Shown here in pieces: positions 1-5,989 of a stretch of DNA of 9,302 bases. Source of the stretch: an uncultured Actinomycetes bacterium (GTDB lineage: Bacteria > Actinomycetota > Actinomycetes > Nanopelagicales > Nanopelagicaceae); assembly GCA_903921405.1 (NCBI GenBank), contig CAIXPV010000111.1:1-9302 (forward strand), read 5' to 3'. The position numbers were made by a program, and so were the translations under genes. Every line of letters starts with the position of its first letter. Position 1 is the first letter of the stretch. A model generated the notes under the pieces. It made no database searches and had not been told where the DNA came from. It saw only the letters and a program-made list of their open reading frames with translations.

Positions 1-21
1 AATTGAGAGAGCTAGTTTCAC
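1..21 (-). CDS. secG: SecG preprotein translocase subunit (5' end only, partial)
   Basis: Only the first seven codons lie in the window, beginning at GTG (19-21) and reading MKLALSI. The gene runs off the left edge. SecG is the small accessory membrane subunit of the SecYEG translocon. This hydrophobic beginning matches the start of actinobacterial SecG, whose first transmembrane helix starts almost at residue 1. A clear AAGGAG ribosome binding site (32-37) lies 10 nt upstream of the GTG. secG directly follows tpiA in most actinobacteria, so position supports the call as much as sequence does. Seven residues cannot prove identity by themselves. Confidence 0.72.
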
Positions 22-31
22 GGTTCGTAAA

Positions 32-37
32 CTCCTT
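32..37 (-). promoter_or_regulatory. Ribosome binding site for secG
   Basis: AAGGAG on the minus strand, 10 nt before the GTG at 19-21. It is the strongest Shine-Dalgarno match in the tpiA-secG spacer and is what fixes the secG start. The spacing is slightly long. Confidence 0.6.
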
Positions 38-47
38 GTTTCGTAGA

Positions 48-71
48 GGGTAAGGATACCCGCAAAAGCGG
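48..71 (-). other. Two abutting small stem-loops in the tpiA-secG spacer
   Basis: On the minus strand, CCGC-TTTT-GCGG (71 down to 60) is followed by GGGTA-TCCT-TACCC (61 down to 48). The stems are perfect, 4 and 5 bp, each with a 4-nt loop. They share two bases, so both cannot form completely at once. No T-run follows either stem, so this is not a convincing intrinsic terminator. It may be mRNA processing or stability structure between tpiA and secG, or chance. Confidence 0.35.
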
Positions 72-79
72 CTTAGTAC

Positions 80-856
80 TTACTCGCCTTGAGCGTGGAA
101 CTTAACAATCTTGGCTAACTCTTCAGGGTCCAGGCTCGCTCCCCCAATGAGGGCGCCATCCACATCACTCTTTTTCATGATCTCGGCGATATTGGAGGAT
201 TTCACCGAGCCGCCATACAAGATTCGCATAGCTGCAGCGATTTCAGGTGAGCCGATATTTTCAATCTCCTCGCGAATGGCTGCGCATACTTCTTGAGCAT
301 CTTCGGGTGTAGCGGTCTTGCCGGTACCAATTGCCCATACAGGTTCATAGGCGATAACAATCTTTTTTAGCTCTGGCTTTGTTAAGCCCTCAAGTCCTCC
401 ACGAATTTGACGTACAACGTGACTCACATGTGTTCCTGATTCGCGAACTGATAGCTCCTCGCCCACGCAAAAAATTGGTGTTAACTCATGTGCAAGCGCG
501 GCCTTAATCTTGCGATTAACCAATGCATCGCTCTCATTATGAATTGCACGACGCTCAGAGTGGCCAACGATTACAAATGTACAGCCCAGTTTATGAAGCA
601 TTGATCCAGAGATATCTCCGGTGAATGCTCCGCTGGCTTCTGGTGAAAGATCCTGCGCACCATAAGTAAGTCGAAGGCGATCGCCATCGATTAAGGTTTG
701 AATCGAGCGAATATCTGTAAATGGAGGAATGATCGCAACATCAACGGCGTCATAATCTTTATCATCTAACCCGTAGACAAGCTTTTGGGCAACAGCAATC
801 GCTTCAAGGTGATTCAAATTCATCTTCCAATTACCGGCCATCAATGGCTTGCGCAT
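80..856 (-). CDS. tpiA: Triosephosphate isomerase
   Basis: Interconverts dihydroxyacetone phosphate and glyceraldehyde 3-phosphate in cytoplasmic glycolysis and gluconeogenesis. The 258-residue length is normal for a bacterial TIM. Visible hallmarks are GNWKMN at residues 8-13 with the catalytic Lys11, the electrophilic His99 in VGHSERR (97-103), the catalytic base Glu171 in AYEPVWAIGTGK (169-180), which leads into mobile loop 6, and the phosphate-binding YGGSV (214-218). All catalytic residues are present, so the enzyme should be active. The start is the ATG at 854-856, preceded by a good AGGGGA ribosome binding site at a 7-nt distance that overlaps the pgk stop region. It lies 10 nt after pgk and belongs to a gap-pgk-tpiA operon. 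secG follows after 58 nt. Confidence 0.98.
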   Translation of the reverse strand: MRKPLMAGNWKMNLNHLEAIAVAQKLVYGLDDKDYDAVDVAIIPPFTDIRSIQTLIDGDRLRLTYGAQDLSPEASGAFTGDISGSMLHKLGCTFVIVGHSERRAIHNESDALVNRKIKAALAHELTPIFCVGEELSVRESGTHVSHVVRQIRGGLEGLTKPELKKIVIAYEPVWAIGTGKTATPEDAQEVCAAIREEIENIGSPEIAAAMRILYGGSVKSSNIAEIMKKSDVDGALIGGASLDPEELAKIVKFHAQGE

Positions 857-861
857 CTATA

Positions 862-867
862 TCCCCT
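862..867 (-). promoter_or_regulatory. Ribosome binding site for tpiA overlapping the pgk stop
   Basis: AGGGGA on the minus strand, 5 nt before the tpiA ATG from its 3' edge, overlapping the first base of the 10-nt spacer and the TAA of pgk (867-869). The arrangement favours translation of tpiA by ribosomes finishing pgk. Confidence 0.65.
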
Positions 868-2054
868 TAGATTCCAAGTGCTTGAAGACCAGGAAGTTCC
901 TTGCCCTCTAAATACTCAAGGGAGGCTCCGCCGCCCGTTGAGATATATCCAAATTCATTATCGGCAAAGCCAAGCGCGCGAACTGCCGCTGCCGAGTCTC
1001 CCCCGCCCACAACAGAGATTCCTGAAACTTTAGTAAGAGCAGCTGCAACAGTCTTTGTCCCGGCGGCAAAGTTTGGAAACTCAAAAACGCCCATAGGGCC
1101 ATTCCAAAACACAGTTGCACATTTTTCAATCTCGCGCGCAAAGGTGGCGGCAGACTCAGGGCCAATATCTAACCCCATTTGATCAACTGGAATCGAATCG
1201 ACTGCAACCAATGTAGGTATTGCATCTGCTGCGAATGCAGGAGCAACAACTATGTCAGTTGGCAGTACTAGCTTGACGCCCTTTTCATGCGCACTTGCAA
1301 TGATTGCTTTAACAACATCGATCATCTCTGTCTCAACTAAAGAGGTTCCGATCTCTTTACCTTGAGCAGCAAGAAAGGTAAAGACCATTCCTCCACCAAT
1401 AGCTAAGACATCAACCTTGGTTAAGAGATTTTCAATAACGCCAAGTTTGTCAGAGACTTTAGCCCCGCCCAAAACGACTCCGTAAGGACGCGCTGGGTTC
1501 TGAGTAAGTTTTGTAAGAACTTCAACTTCTGCAGATACTAAAAGCCCTGGAGCGTGAGGAAGAAGTTTTGGCAAGTCATAGACTGACGCATGTTTGCGAT
1601 GCACAGCACCAAATCCATCGCCAACATATACATCTGCCAAAGTTGCCAACTCCCTAGCAAGAACTAGGCGCTCAGCCTCGTCCTTACTGGTTTCAGCGGC
1701 GTTAAAACGAATATTTTCAAGAAGTAGAACTTCACCCGGCTTTAGCGAACTCGCTGCAGTGCTCGTTAAATCTCCGACAACTTGGCCATTAAATGTAACT
1801 TCTTGACCTAGTAGTTCACTCAAACGCTGTGCAACTGGCAATAACGAAAGCTCTGGTTTTGCCTCACCCTTTGGCCGTCCTAAGTGCGCAGCAATTACTA
1901 AACTTGCGCCCTTTGAGAGCAGAAGTTGAATAGTTGGAAGCGAAGCTTTGATTCGACCATCATCTTTAATGACACCATCTTTCAACGGAACATTAAGATC
2001 ACAGCGTAAAAAGACTCGCTTTCCAACTACATCAAGTTCTGCTAAAACTGACAT
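867..2054 (-). CDS. pgk: Phosphoglycerate kinase
   Basis: Transfers phosphate from 1,3-bisphosphoglycerate to ADP, the first ATP-yielding step of glycolysis; cytoplasmic. The 395-residue length is standard. The N-terminal substrate domain shows FLRCDLNVPL (15-24, with Arg17, Asp19 and Asn21), HLGRPKG (57-63), Arg116 in LLENIRF and Arg153 in GFGAVHRKHAS, which form the basic patch that binds 3-phosphoglycerate. The C-terminal nucleotide domain shows GGAKVSDK (196-203), FWNGPMGVFE (316-325), VGGGDSAAA (349-357) and STGGGASLE (372-380). The ATG at 2052-2054 overlaps the gap stop codon by one base (TAATG) and has no strong ribosome binding site of its own, so its translation is probably coupled to gap. 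Nothing is missing or unusual. Confidence 0.98.
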   Translation of the reverse strand: MSVLAELDVVGKRVFLRCDLNVPLKDGVIKDDGRIKASLPTIQLLLSKGASLVIAAHLGRPKGEAKPELSLLPVAQRLSELLGQEVTFNGQVVGDLTSTAASSLKPGEVLLLENIRFNAAETSKDEAERLVLARELATLADVYVGDGFGAVHRKHASVYDLPKLLPHAPGLLVSAEVEVLTKLTQNPARPYGVVLGGAKVSDKLGVIENLLTKVDVLAIGGGMVFTFLAAQGKEIGTSLVETEMIDVVKAIIASAHEKGVKLVLPTDIVVAPAFAADAIPTLVAVDSIPVDQMGLDIGPESAATFAREIEKCATVFWNGPMGVFEFPNFAAGTKTVAAALTKVSGISVVGGGDSAAAVRALGFADNEFGYISTGGGASLEYLEGKELPGLQALGI

Positions 2055-3052
2055 TAGAGAGTTTTGCCAACATAACTAATCAGATCGACGAGGCGGTTTG
2101 AATAACCCCACTCATTGTCATACCAGCCAACGACTTTGACTTGATTGCCAATTACCTTAGTTAGGCCTGAGTCAAAGATGCATGATGATGGATCTGTGAC
2201 GATATCTGACGAAACGATTGGATCAGCTGTATACGACAAGTAGCCCTTTAGCGCTCCATCGGCTGCAGCCTTCATCGCAGCGTTAATCTCGGCAGCAGTG
2301 GCCTCTTTAGCTAACTCAACAGTTAAATCTGTAGCCGAACCAGTTGGAACTGGAACGCGCATTGCATATCCATCGAGCTTGCCTTTGAGTTCTGGCAATA
2401 CAAGTGCAATCGCCTTGGCAGCACCTGTCGATGTTGGAATCATGTTGGTCGCAGCAGCTCGGGCACGACGAAGATCCTTATGTGGGAAATCAAGGATGAC
2501 CTGGTCATTTGTATATGCATGAATCGTTGTCATCAGACCTTTAACGATTCCCCAGTTGTCGTTGAGTACCTTAGCCATGGGAGCAAGGCAGTTAGTAGTA
2601 CATGATGCATTTGAAATAATATGGTGATTAGCTGGATCGTACTTTTCGTGGTTAACACCCATCACGATAGTAATATCTTCATCACTTGCTGGAGCAGAGA
2701 TGATTACCTTTTTAGCACCTGCAGTGATGTGCTTGCCAGCATCGGCGGCCTTAGTGAAGTGGCCAGTTGATTCGATAACTACGTCTACGGCAAGTGCTGC
2801 CCATGGCAAGTTAGCTGGATCGCGCTCTGAGAACGTCTTAATGACCTTGCCATCGACTGTGATTGAATCTTCCGTAAATGTAACTGGAAGTCCTAGACGA
2901 CCCAAGATTGAATCGTATTTAAGTAAGTGGGCTAAAGTCTCATTAGGTGTGAGGTCGTTGATTCCGACGATATTGATTTCAGGATTAGTGAGGGCGGCGC
3001 GGAAGAAGTTACGTCCGATACGACCAAATCCGTTGATTCCGACATTAATCAT
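2054..3052 (-). CDS. gap: Glyceraldehyde-3-phosphate dehydrogenase, type I (NAD-dependent)
   Basis: Oxidises and phosphorylates glyceraldehyde 3-phosphate to 1,3-bisphosphoglycerate in the cytoplasm. With the ATG at 3050-3052 it is 332 residues, normal for the family. The Rossmann motif GINGFGRIGR (5-14) and Asp33 in INDLTP, the residue that contacts the adenosine ribose, point to NAD+ rather than NADP+ and to the glycolytic direction. The catalytic Cys151 sits in SNASCTTNCLAP and His178 in TTIHAYTNDQ. A GTG one codon upstream (3053-3055) is an equally possible start: AAGGA (3061-3065) lies 8 nt from the ATG and 5 nt from the GTG. It is the first gene of the gap-pgk-tpiA block and sits after a 140-bp spacer that probably holds a promoter. 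pgk overlaps its stop by one base. Confidence 0.97.
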   Translation of the reverse strand: MINVGINGFGRIGRNFFRAALTNPEINIVGINDLTPNETLAHLLKYDSILGRLGLPVTFTEDSITVDGKVIKTFSERDPANLPWAALAVDVVIESTGHFTKAADAGKHITAGAKKVIISAPASDEDITIVMGVNHEKYDPANHHIISNASCTTNCLAPMAKVLNDNWGIVKGLMTTIHAYTNDQVILDFPHKDLRRARAAATNMIPTSTGAAKAIALVLPELKGKLDGYAMRVPVPTGSATDLTVELAKEATAAEINAAMKAAADGALKGYLSYTADPIVSSDIVTDPSSCIFDSGLTKVIGNQVKVVGWYDNEWGYSNRLVDLISYVGKTL

Positions 3053-3060
3053 CACGATTG

Positions 3061-3065
3061 TCCTT
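3061..3065 (-). promoter_or_regulatory. Ribosome binding site for gap
   Basis: AAGGA on the minus strand, 8 nt before the ATG at 3052 and 5 nt before the alternative GTG at 3055. CCTT just upstream (about 3071-3074) could pair with it across a 6-nt loop, so it might be partly masked in the mRNA; that pairing is inferred only. Confidence 0.6.
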
Positions 3066-3074
3066 GCTGTTAAG

Positions 3075-3096
3075 GGGCTTAGAAATGCAAAAGCCC
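3075..3096 (-). other. Stem-loop in the presumed gap mRNA leader
   Basis: On the minus strand GGGCTT (3096-3091) and AAGCCC (3080-3075) form a perfect 6-bp inverted repeat around a 10-nt loop, ending about 10 nt before the gap ribosome binding site. No T-run follows, so it does not read as a terminator. Its position just ahead of the ribosome binding site would suit control of translation or of mRNA stability, but no function can be assigned. Confidence 0.35.
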
Positions 3097-3134
3097 AACT
3101 GTTGGAAGGTGCAGTAAAAATGCCACAACGTTGG
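3095..3134. repeat. Two related short palindromes (CCAAC-GTTG type) in the gap leader
   Basis: CCAACTGTTGG (3095-3105) is a perfect palindrome around one central base. CAACGTTG (3127-3134) is a perfect 8-bp palindrome with the same CAAC/GTTG half-sites. Their centres are about 30 bp apart, close to three helical turns, which puts both on the same face of the DNA. This is the layout of a paired operator site. No regulator is identified, and palindromes this short can arise by chance. Confidence 0.35.
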
Positions 3135-3147
3135 GGTCTTGTCAGTA

Positions 3148-3155
3148 ATCCTATC
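3148..3155 (-). promoter_or_regulatory. Candidate extended -10 promoter for gap-pgk-tpiA
   Basis: The minus strand reads TGATAGGAT, ending at 3148, in which TAGGAT (3153-3148) is an actinobacterial-style -10 hexamer preceded by the TGn extended element. No good -35 box is seen at 16-18 bp upstream, which an extended -10 promoter can tolerate. Transcription would start near 3142-3143 and give a leader of about 90 nt. The perfect inverted repeat ATCAG-TGG-CTGAT (3153-3165) overlaps the -10 and could be an operator. This is inferred from sequence alone. Confidence 0.4.
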
Positions 3156-3192
3156 AGTGGCTGATGCGTGAACTCTTCGTTGCCGAAAGTGT

Positions 3193-4170
3193 TTAATTCA
3201 ACAGATCAGGGGAAAGTCCACTTTCAGTGTCTGGAATGCCCAGTTCGCTTGCGCGCTTATCGGCCATGGCCAGTAAACGGCGGATTCGACCGGCGATCGC
3301 ATCCTTTGTCATAGGCGGGCTAGCAAGTGAGCCCAGCTCTTCGAGGGAGGCTTGGCCATGATTGATTCGAAGCTCCCCTGCCTCTTTTAAGTGATCTGGA
3401 ATCGTTGCCCCAAGAATCTCCATCGCCCGAGCTACGCGCGCAGATGCGGCAACTGCAGCTCGCGCTGAGCGGCGAAGATTCGCATCGTCAAAGTTGGCTA
3501 GTCGATTAGCTGTTGCACGTACTTCACGGCGCATGCGACGCTCTTCCCACGCCAATACAGATTCATGGGCGCCAAGTCGTGTGAGTAAAACTCCAATTGC
3601 ATCACCATCACGAATAACAACTCGATCTACTCCGCGAACTTCGCGCGCCTTTGCAACTATTCCCATTCGCCGTGCCGCGCCGACAAGTGCAAGTGCAGCT
3701 TCCGGACCAGGACACGTGATCTCAAGTGATGATGAGCGACCAGGTTCAGTCAATGAACCATGTGCAATAAAGGCACCGCGCCATGCAGCCTCTGAATCAC
3801 AGATTGCAGCTGAGACAACTTGAGGAGGTAGTCCTCTCACAGGACGACCGTGTGAGTCCACCAGACCAGTTTGTCGGGCAAGGGCATCGCCGGCCTCGAT
3901 GACTCGAACAACATAGCGTGAGCCTTTGCGCAGACCACTAGATGAAAGAACTGCTAAGTCACTGTCGTGCCCATAGATATCTGCAATATCTTTTCGCAGA
4001 CGGCGTGCGCTCTGAGACGTATCAAGTTCAACCTCTATAACAATCTTGCCGGCCGCGATATGAAGGCCACCTGCAAAACGAAGTAGTGATGAGACCTCGG
4101 CTTTGCGGCAACATGGTTTAGTTATAGAGATTCGACTGAGTTCGTCTTTTACCGATGAGGTCATTGCCAT
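3193..4170 (-). CDS. whiA: Sporulation/division transcription regulator WhiA
   Basis: WhiA is a DNA-binding regulator found across Gram-positive bacteria. In Streptomyces it works with WhiB to switch on sporulation septation genes; in non-sporulating relatives it is linked to division and metabolism. The 325-residue protein has the family layout: a degenerate LAGLIDADG-homing-endonuclease-like domain in the first two thirds, beginning near CCRKAEVSSLLRFAGGLH (20-37), and a C-terminal helix-turn-helix domain containing SLEELGSLASPPMTKDAIAG. The segment from LAWEERRMRREVRATANRL onwards matches the most conserved actinobacterial WhiA core. I chose the ATG at 4168-4170, which gives the family-typical MAMT start, 4 nt after the yvcK stop. 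A TTG at 4180-4182 would add four residues and overlap yvcK by 8 nt. rapZ and yvcK lie just upstream, the usual arrangement. Confidence 0.96.
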   Translation of the reverse strand: MAMTSSVKDELSRISITKPCCRKAEVSSLLRFAGGLHIAAGKIVIEVELDTSQSARRLRKDIADIYGHDSDLAVLSSSGLRKGSRYVVRVIEAGDALARQTGLVDSHGRPVRGLPPQVVSAAICDSEAAWRGAFIAHGSLTEPGRSSSLEITCPGPEAALALVGAARRMGIVAKAREVRGVDRVVIRDGDAIGVLLTRLGAHESVLAWEERRMRREVRATANRLANFDDANLRRSARAAVAASARVARAMEILGATIPDHLKEAGELRINHGQASLEELGSLASPPMTKDAIAGRIRRLLAMADKRASELGIPDTESGLSPDLLN

Positions 4171-4174
4171 GGGC

Positions 4175-5119
4175 TTATCCAACCAAACTTTGGCGCATAA
4201 TGTGGCCCAAATGAAGAGCTAATTGTGGGACATCGTGGTGAATACTGCCCGGTGCTTTACGAATATCTACGGCCACGACCTGGCCCCCAAGCTTTCTAGC
4301 CATTTCGGCGAGAGTTTTTTCATTGCGGATTACAGATCTATCGACCAGAAAGTAGTCGATTGAAAGGTTGGGGGCATATGAATGGAAGAGCTCCAGATGT
4401 TCTTCGGGGGTCGATCCAGCAAACTCTTCACCGGCCGTATTTGCATGGGCATCTAAGTTAAGAATCAATATCTTTTTTGCCTTTGTCCGCTCGAGGGCAT
4501 CTAACTGCATAGGAACAAGAAGATGCGGCATCACACTAGAAAACCAAGAGCCCGGTCCCATCGTGACCCAATCGGCCACGCGGATAGCGCTAAGGGCTTC
4601 AAGGCGTGGTGCAGGATTTTCCGGAATCACTCGCAAGGATTCGATGCGCCCCTTAGCCGTAGCAACTTCTTTTTGTCCGCGCACGACTATGCGCCCTGTA
4701 GATGTATTAAACGTTCCTTCGATATCCAATGGAATCGCAGCCATTGGCAGCACACGCCCGATGACCTTTAGAAGTGAACCAACACGATCTAAACCAACGA
4801 CTGGATCCTCACCGTCATTCCATAATGAGGCAAGAAGTAAATTGCCCATTACATGTCCATTAAGTGCACCGTCGCTAACAAAACGGTGCTGCATGATGTT
4901 GGCCCATGTTGTGCCCCACTCATCATCGGCACACAGAGCAGCCAGTGCCATTCGTAAATCACCAGGTGGAAAGATAGGAAACTCTTCACGAAGCCGGCCA
5001 CTAGATCCGCCGTTATCGGCAACAGTCACAATTGCAGTAATTTCAGTCGTAATCTCACGAAGTGCCGACAAGGTTGCAGCCAAACCATGGCCTCCCCCAA
5101 GTGCAACAACTTTAGTCAA
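4175..5119 (-). CDS. yvcK: YvcK/CofD-like protein, gluconeogenesis and cell-envelope factor
   Basis: Member of the CofD-like, UPF0052 family, cytoplasmic. Bacillus YvcK is needed for normal growth and shape on gluconeogenic carbon sources, and YvcK proteins and the mycobacterial homologue CuvA are tied to UDP-GlcNAc binding and peptidoglycan synthesis. The 314 residues carry VVALGGGHGLAA (4-15), VTVADNGGSSGRLR (31-44), PPGDLRMALAAL (51-62), GHVMGNLLLASL (88-99) and MGPGSWFSSVMPHLLVP (177-193). The region that usually reads NL-x-x-Q-P-G-E-T instead reads NLDAHANTAGEE (221-232), a visible divergence. The start is TTG at 5117-5119, 2 nt after the rapZ stop; there is no nearby ATG, and this start puts the GGGHG loop at the normal distance from the N-terminus. 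Position between rapZ and whiA confirms the identification over true CofD of coenzyme F420 synthesis. Confidence 0.93.
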   Translation of the reverse strand: MTKVVALGGGHGLAATLSALREITTEITAIVTVADNGGSSGRLREEFPIFPPGDLRMALAALCADDEWGTTWANIMQHRFVSDGALNGHVMGNLLLASLWNDGEDPVVGLDRVGSLLKVIGRVLPMAAIPLDIEGTFNTSTGRIVVRGQKEVATAKGRIESLRVIPENPAPRLEALSAIRVADWVTMGPGSWFSSVMPHLLVPMQLDALERTKAKKILILNLDAHANTAGEEFAGSTPEEHLELFHSYAPNLSIDYFLVDRSVIRNEKTLAEMARKLGGQVVAVDIRKAPGSIHHDVPQLALHLGHIMRQSLVG

Positions 5120-5121
5120 AA

Positions 5122-5985
5122 TTATTCTCGCCCTACATCTCGGTGCGTTGCATGCGCTGTTAAATCAATGTTCATCTCATTGAGCCGCTTAGAAATCTCT
5201 TGTGTAACTGCAACACTGCGATGTTTACCCCCAGTGCATCCAACTGCGATAGTTAAATACTTTTTTCCCTCGTGCATATATCCAGGAATCATTGAAATAA
5301 CTAAATCAACATAATCTTTAACAAAGGTTTTTACGCCTGTGCTACCCAATACTTTGTCGCTGACTTGCGAAGTCAAGCCCGTTAATGGGCGAAGTTCGGG
5401 AATCCAATGAGGATTCGGTATGAAACGGCAATCAAGTACAAGATCAGAATCAACTGGAATTCCATACTTGTAACCAAATGACAAGACATTGATTCGCATT
5501 CCTTGAATCTTGCCACCACCAAAGATCTCACCGATCCGCTTTTCTAACTGATGAACATTCAAATTGCTAGTATCGATAGCAATATCACATTCAGATTTGA
5601 CGACCTCTAATTTGATTCGCTCACGTGCGATGCCATCCAAAATTCGATCATTACCTTGTAGCGGATGTGGACGACGTGTCGATTCAAAGCGTTGAACTAG
5701 AGCTTGATCGGTGGCATCTAGAAACACCAAGCGGTAAGGCGAACCCTTTTCCTTTAACTCATCGAGTGCTTGCGTAAGTTCATCAAAGAAATGTCCTCCA
5801 CGAACATCAACGACGACTGCATACTCCTTACCGCCTAGTCCAGTCCCTTTAGCGACTAGGGACGGCAGCAGAGAAGGTGGCAAATTATCGACCACATACC
5901 AGCCTAGATCCTCCAAAGCATGAGCAACGGTCGAGCGCCCAGCACCTGACATGCCAGTTAAAATCAAGATCTCTTTAGAACTCAT
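5122..5985 (-). CDS. rapZ: RNase adapter/nucleotide-binding protein RapZ (YvcJ family)
   Basis: P-loop protein of the RapZ/YvcJ family. E. coli RapZ binds glucosamine-6-phosphate and presents small RNA GlmZ to RNase E, controlling amino-sugar supply; the Gram-positive role is less clear, although YvcJ hydrolyses ATP/GTP. The 287 residues show a Walker A GMSGAGRS (11-18), in which Arg replaces the usual Lys as in mycobacterial homologues, then DNLPPSLLPSL (33-43), a Walker B-like VVDVRGG (58-64), and RRPHPLQG (104-111). The C-terminal domain contains LSFGYKYGIP (168-177), DCRFIPNPHW (185-194), LRPLTG (198-203) and VGCTGGKHRSVAV (248-260), which forms the ligand-binding pocket. The start is the ATG at 5983-5985, with AGAGGA 7 nt upstream inside the last codons of the preceding kinase gene. 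The gene ends 2 nt before yvcK. Confidence 0.96.
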   Translation of the reverse strand: MSSKEILILTGMSGAGRSTVAHALEDLGWYVVDNLPPSLLPSLVAKGTGLGGKEYAVVVDVRGGHFFDELTQALDELKEKGSPYRLVFLDATDQALVQRFESTRRPHPLQGNDRILDGIARERIKLEVVKSECDIAIDTSNLNVHQLEKRIGEIFGGGKIQGMRINVLSFGYKYGIPVDSDLVLDCRFIPNPHWIPELRPLTGLTSQVSDKVLGSTGVKTFVKDYVDLVISMIPGYMHEGKKYLTIAVGCTGGKHRSVAVTQEISKRLNEMNIDLTAHATHRDVGRE

Positions 5986-5989
5986 GTGC

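Noticed and set aside
3114..3138. Possible intrinsic terminator after whiA (CCCCAACGTTGTGG followed by a short T-run on the minus strand)
   Set aside because: The best RNA stem is about four pairs with a bulge or mismatch, and the run is only five T. This is too weak to call; the same bases read better as a DNA palindrome.
2700..3164. Plus-strand open frame of 154 codons reaching from inside gap across the whiA-gap spacer
   Set aside because: Most of it is antisense to gap, no domain is recognised, and the spacer it crosses is better explained as the gap regulatory region.
4171..4182. TTG start for whiA with four extra residues
   Set aside because: It would overlap yvcK by 8 nt, while the ATG at 4170 gives the exact MAMT start seen in actinobacterial WhiA, with a GGA ribosome-binding element at a suitable distance.
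4368..5183. Long plus-strand open frame of 271 codons opposite yvcK
   Set aside because: It is fully antisense to yvcK, shows no recognisable motif and has a low-complexity Ser/Arg/Pro-rich composition typical of a shadow frame. The minus-strand protein is clearly the real one.
5122..5985. Loss of RapZ nucleotide binding because Walker A Lys is replaced by Arg (GMSGAGRS)
   Set aside because: Actinobacterial homologues, including the mycobacterial one, also have Arg at this position, so it is a lineage feature and not a defect of this gene.
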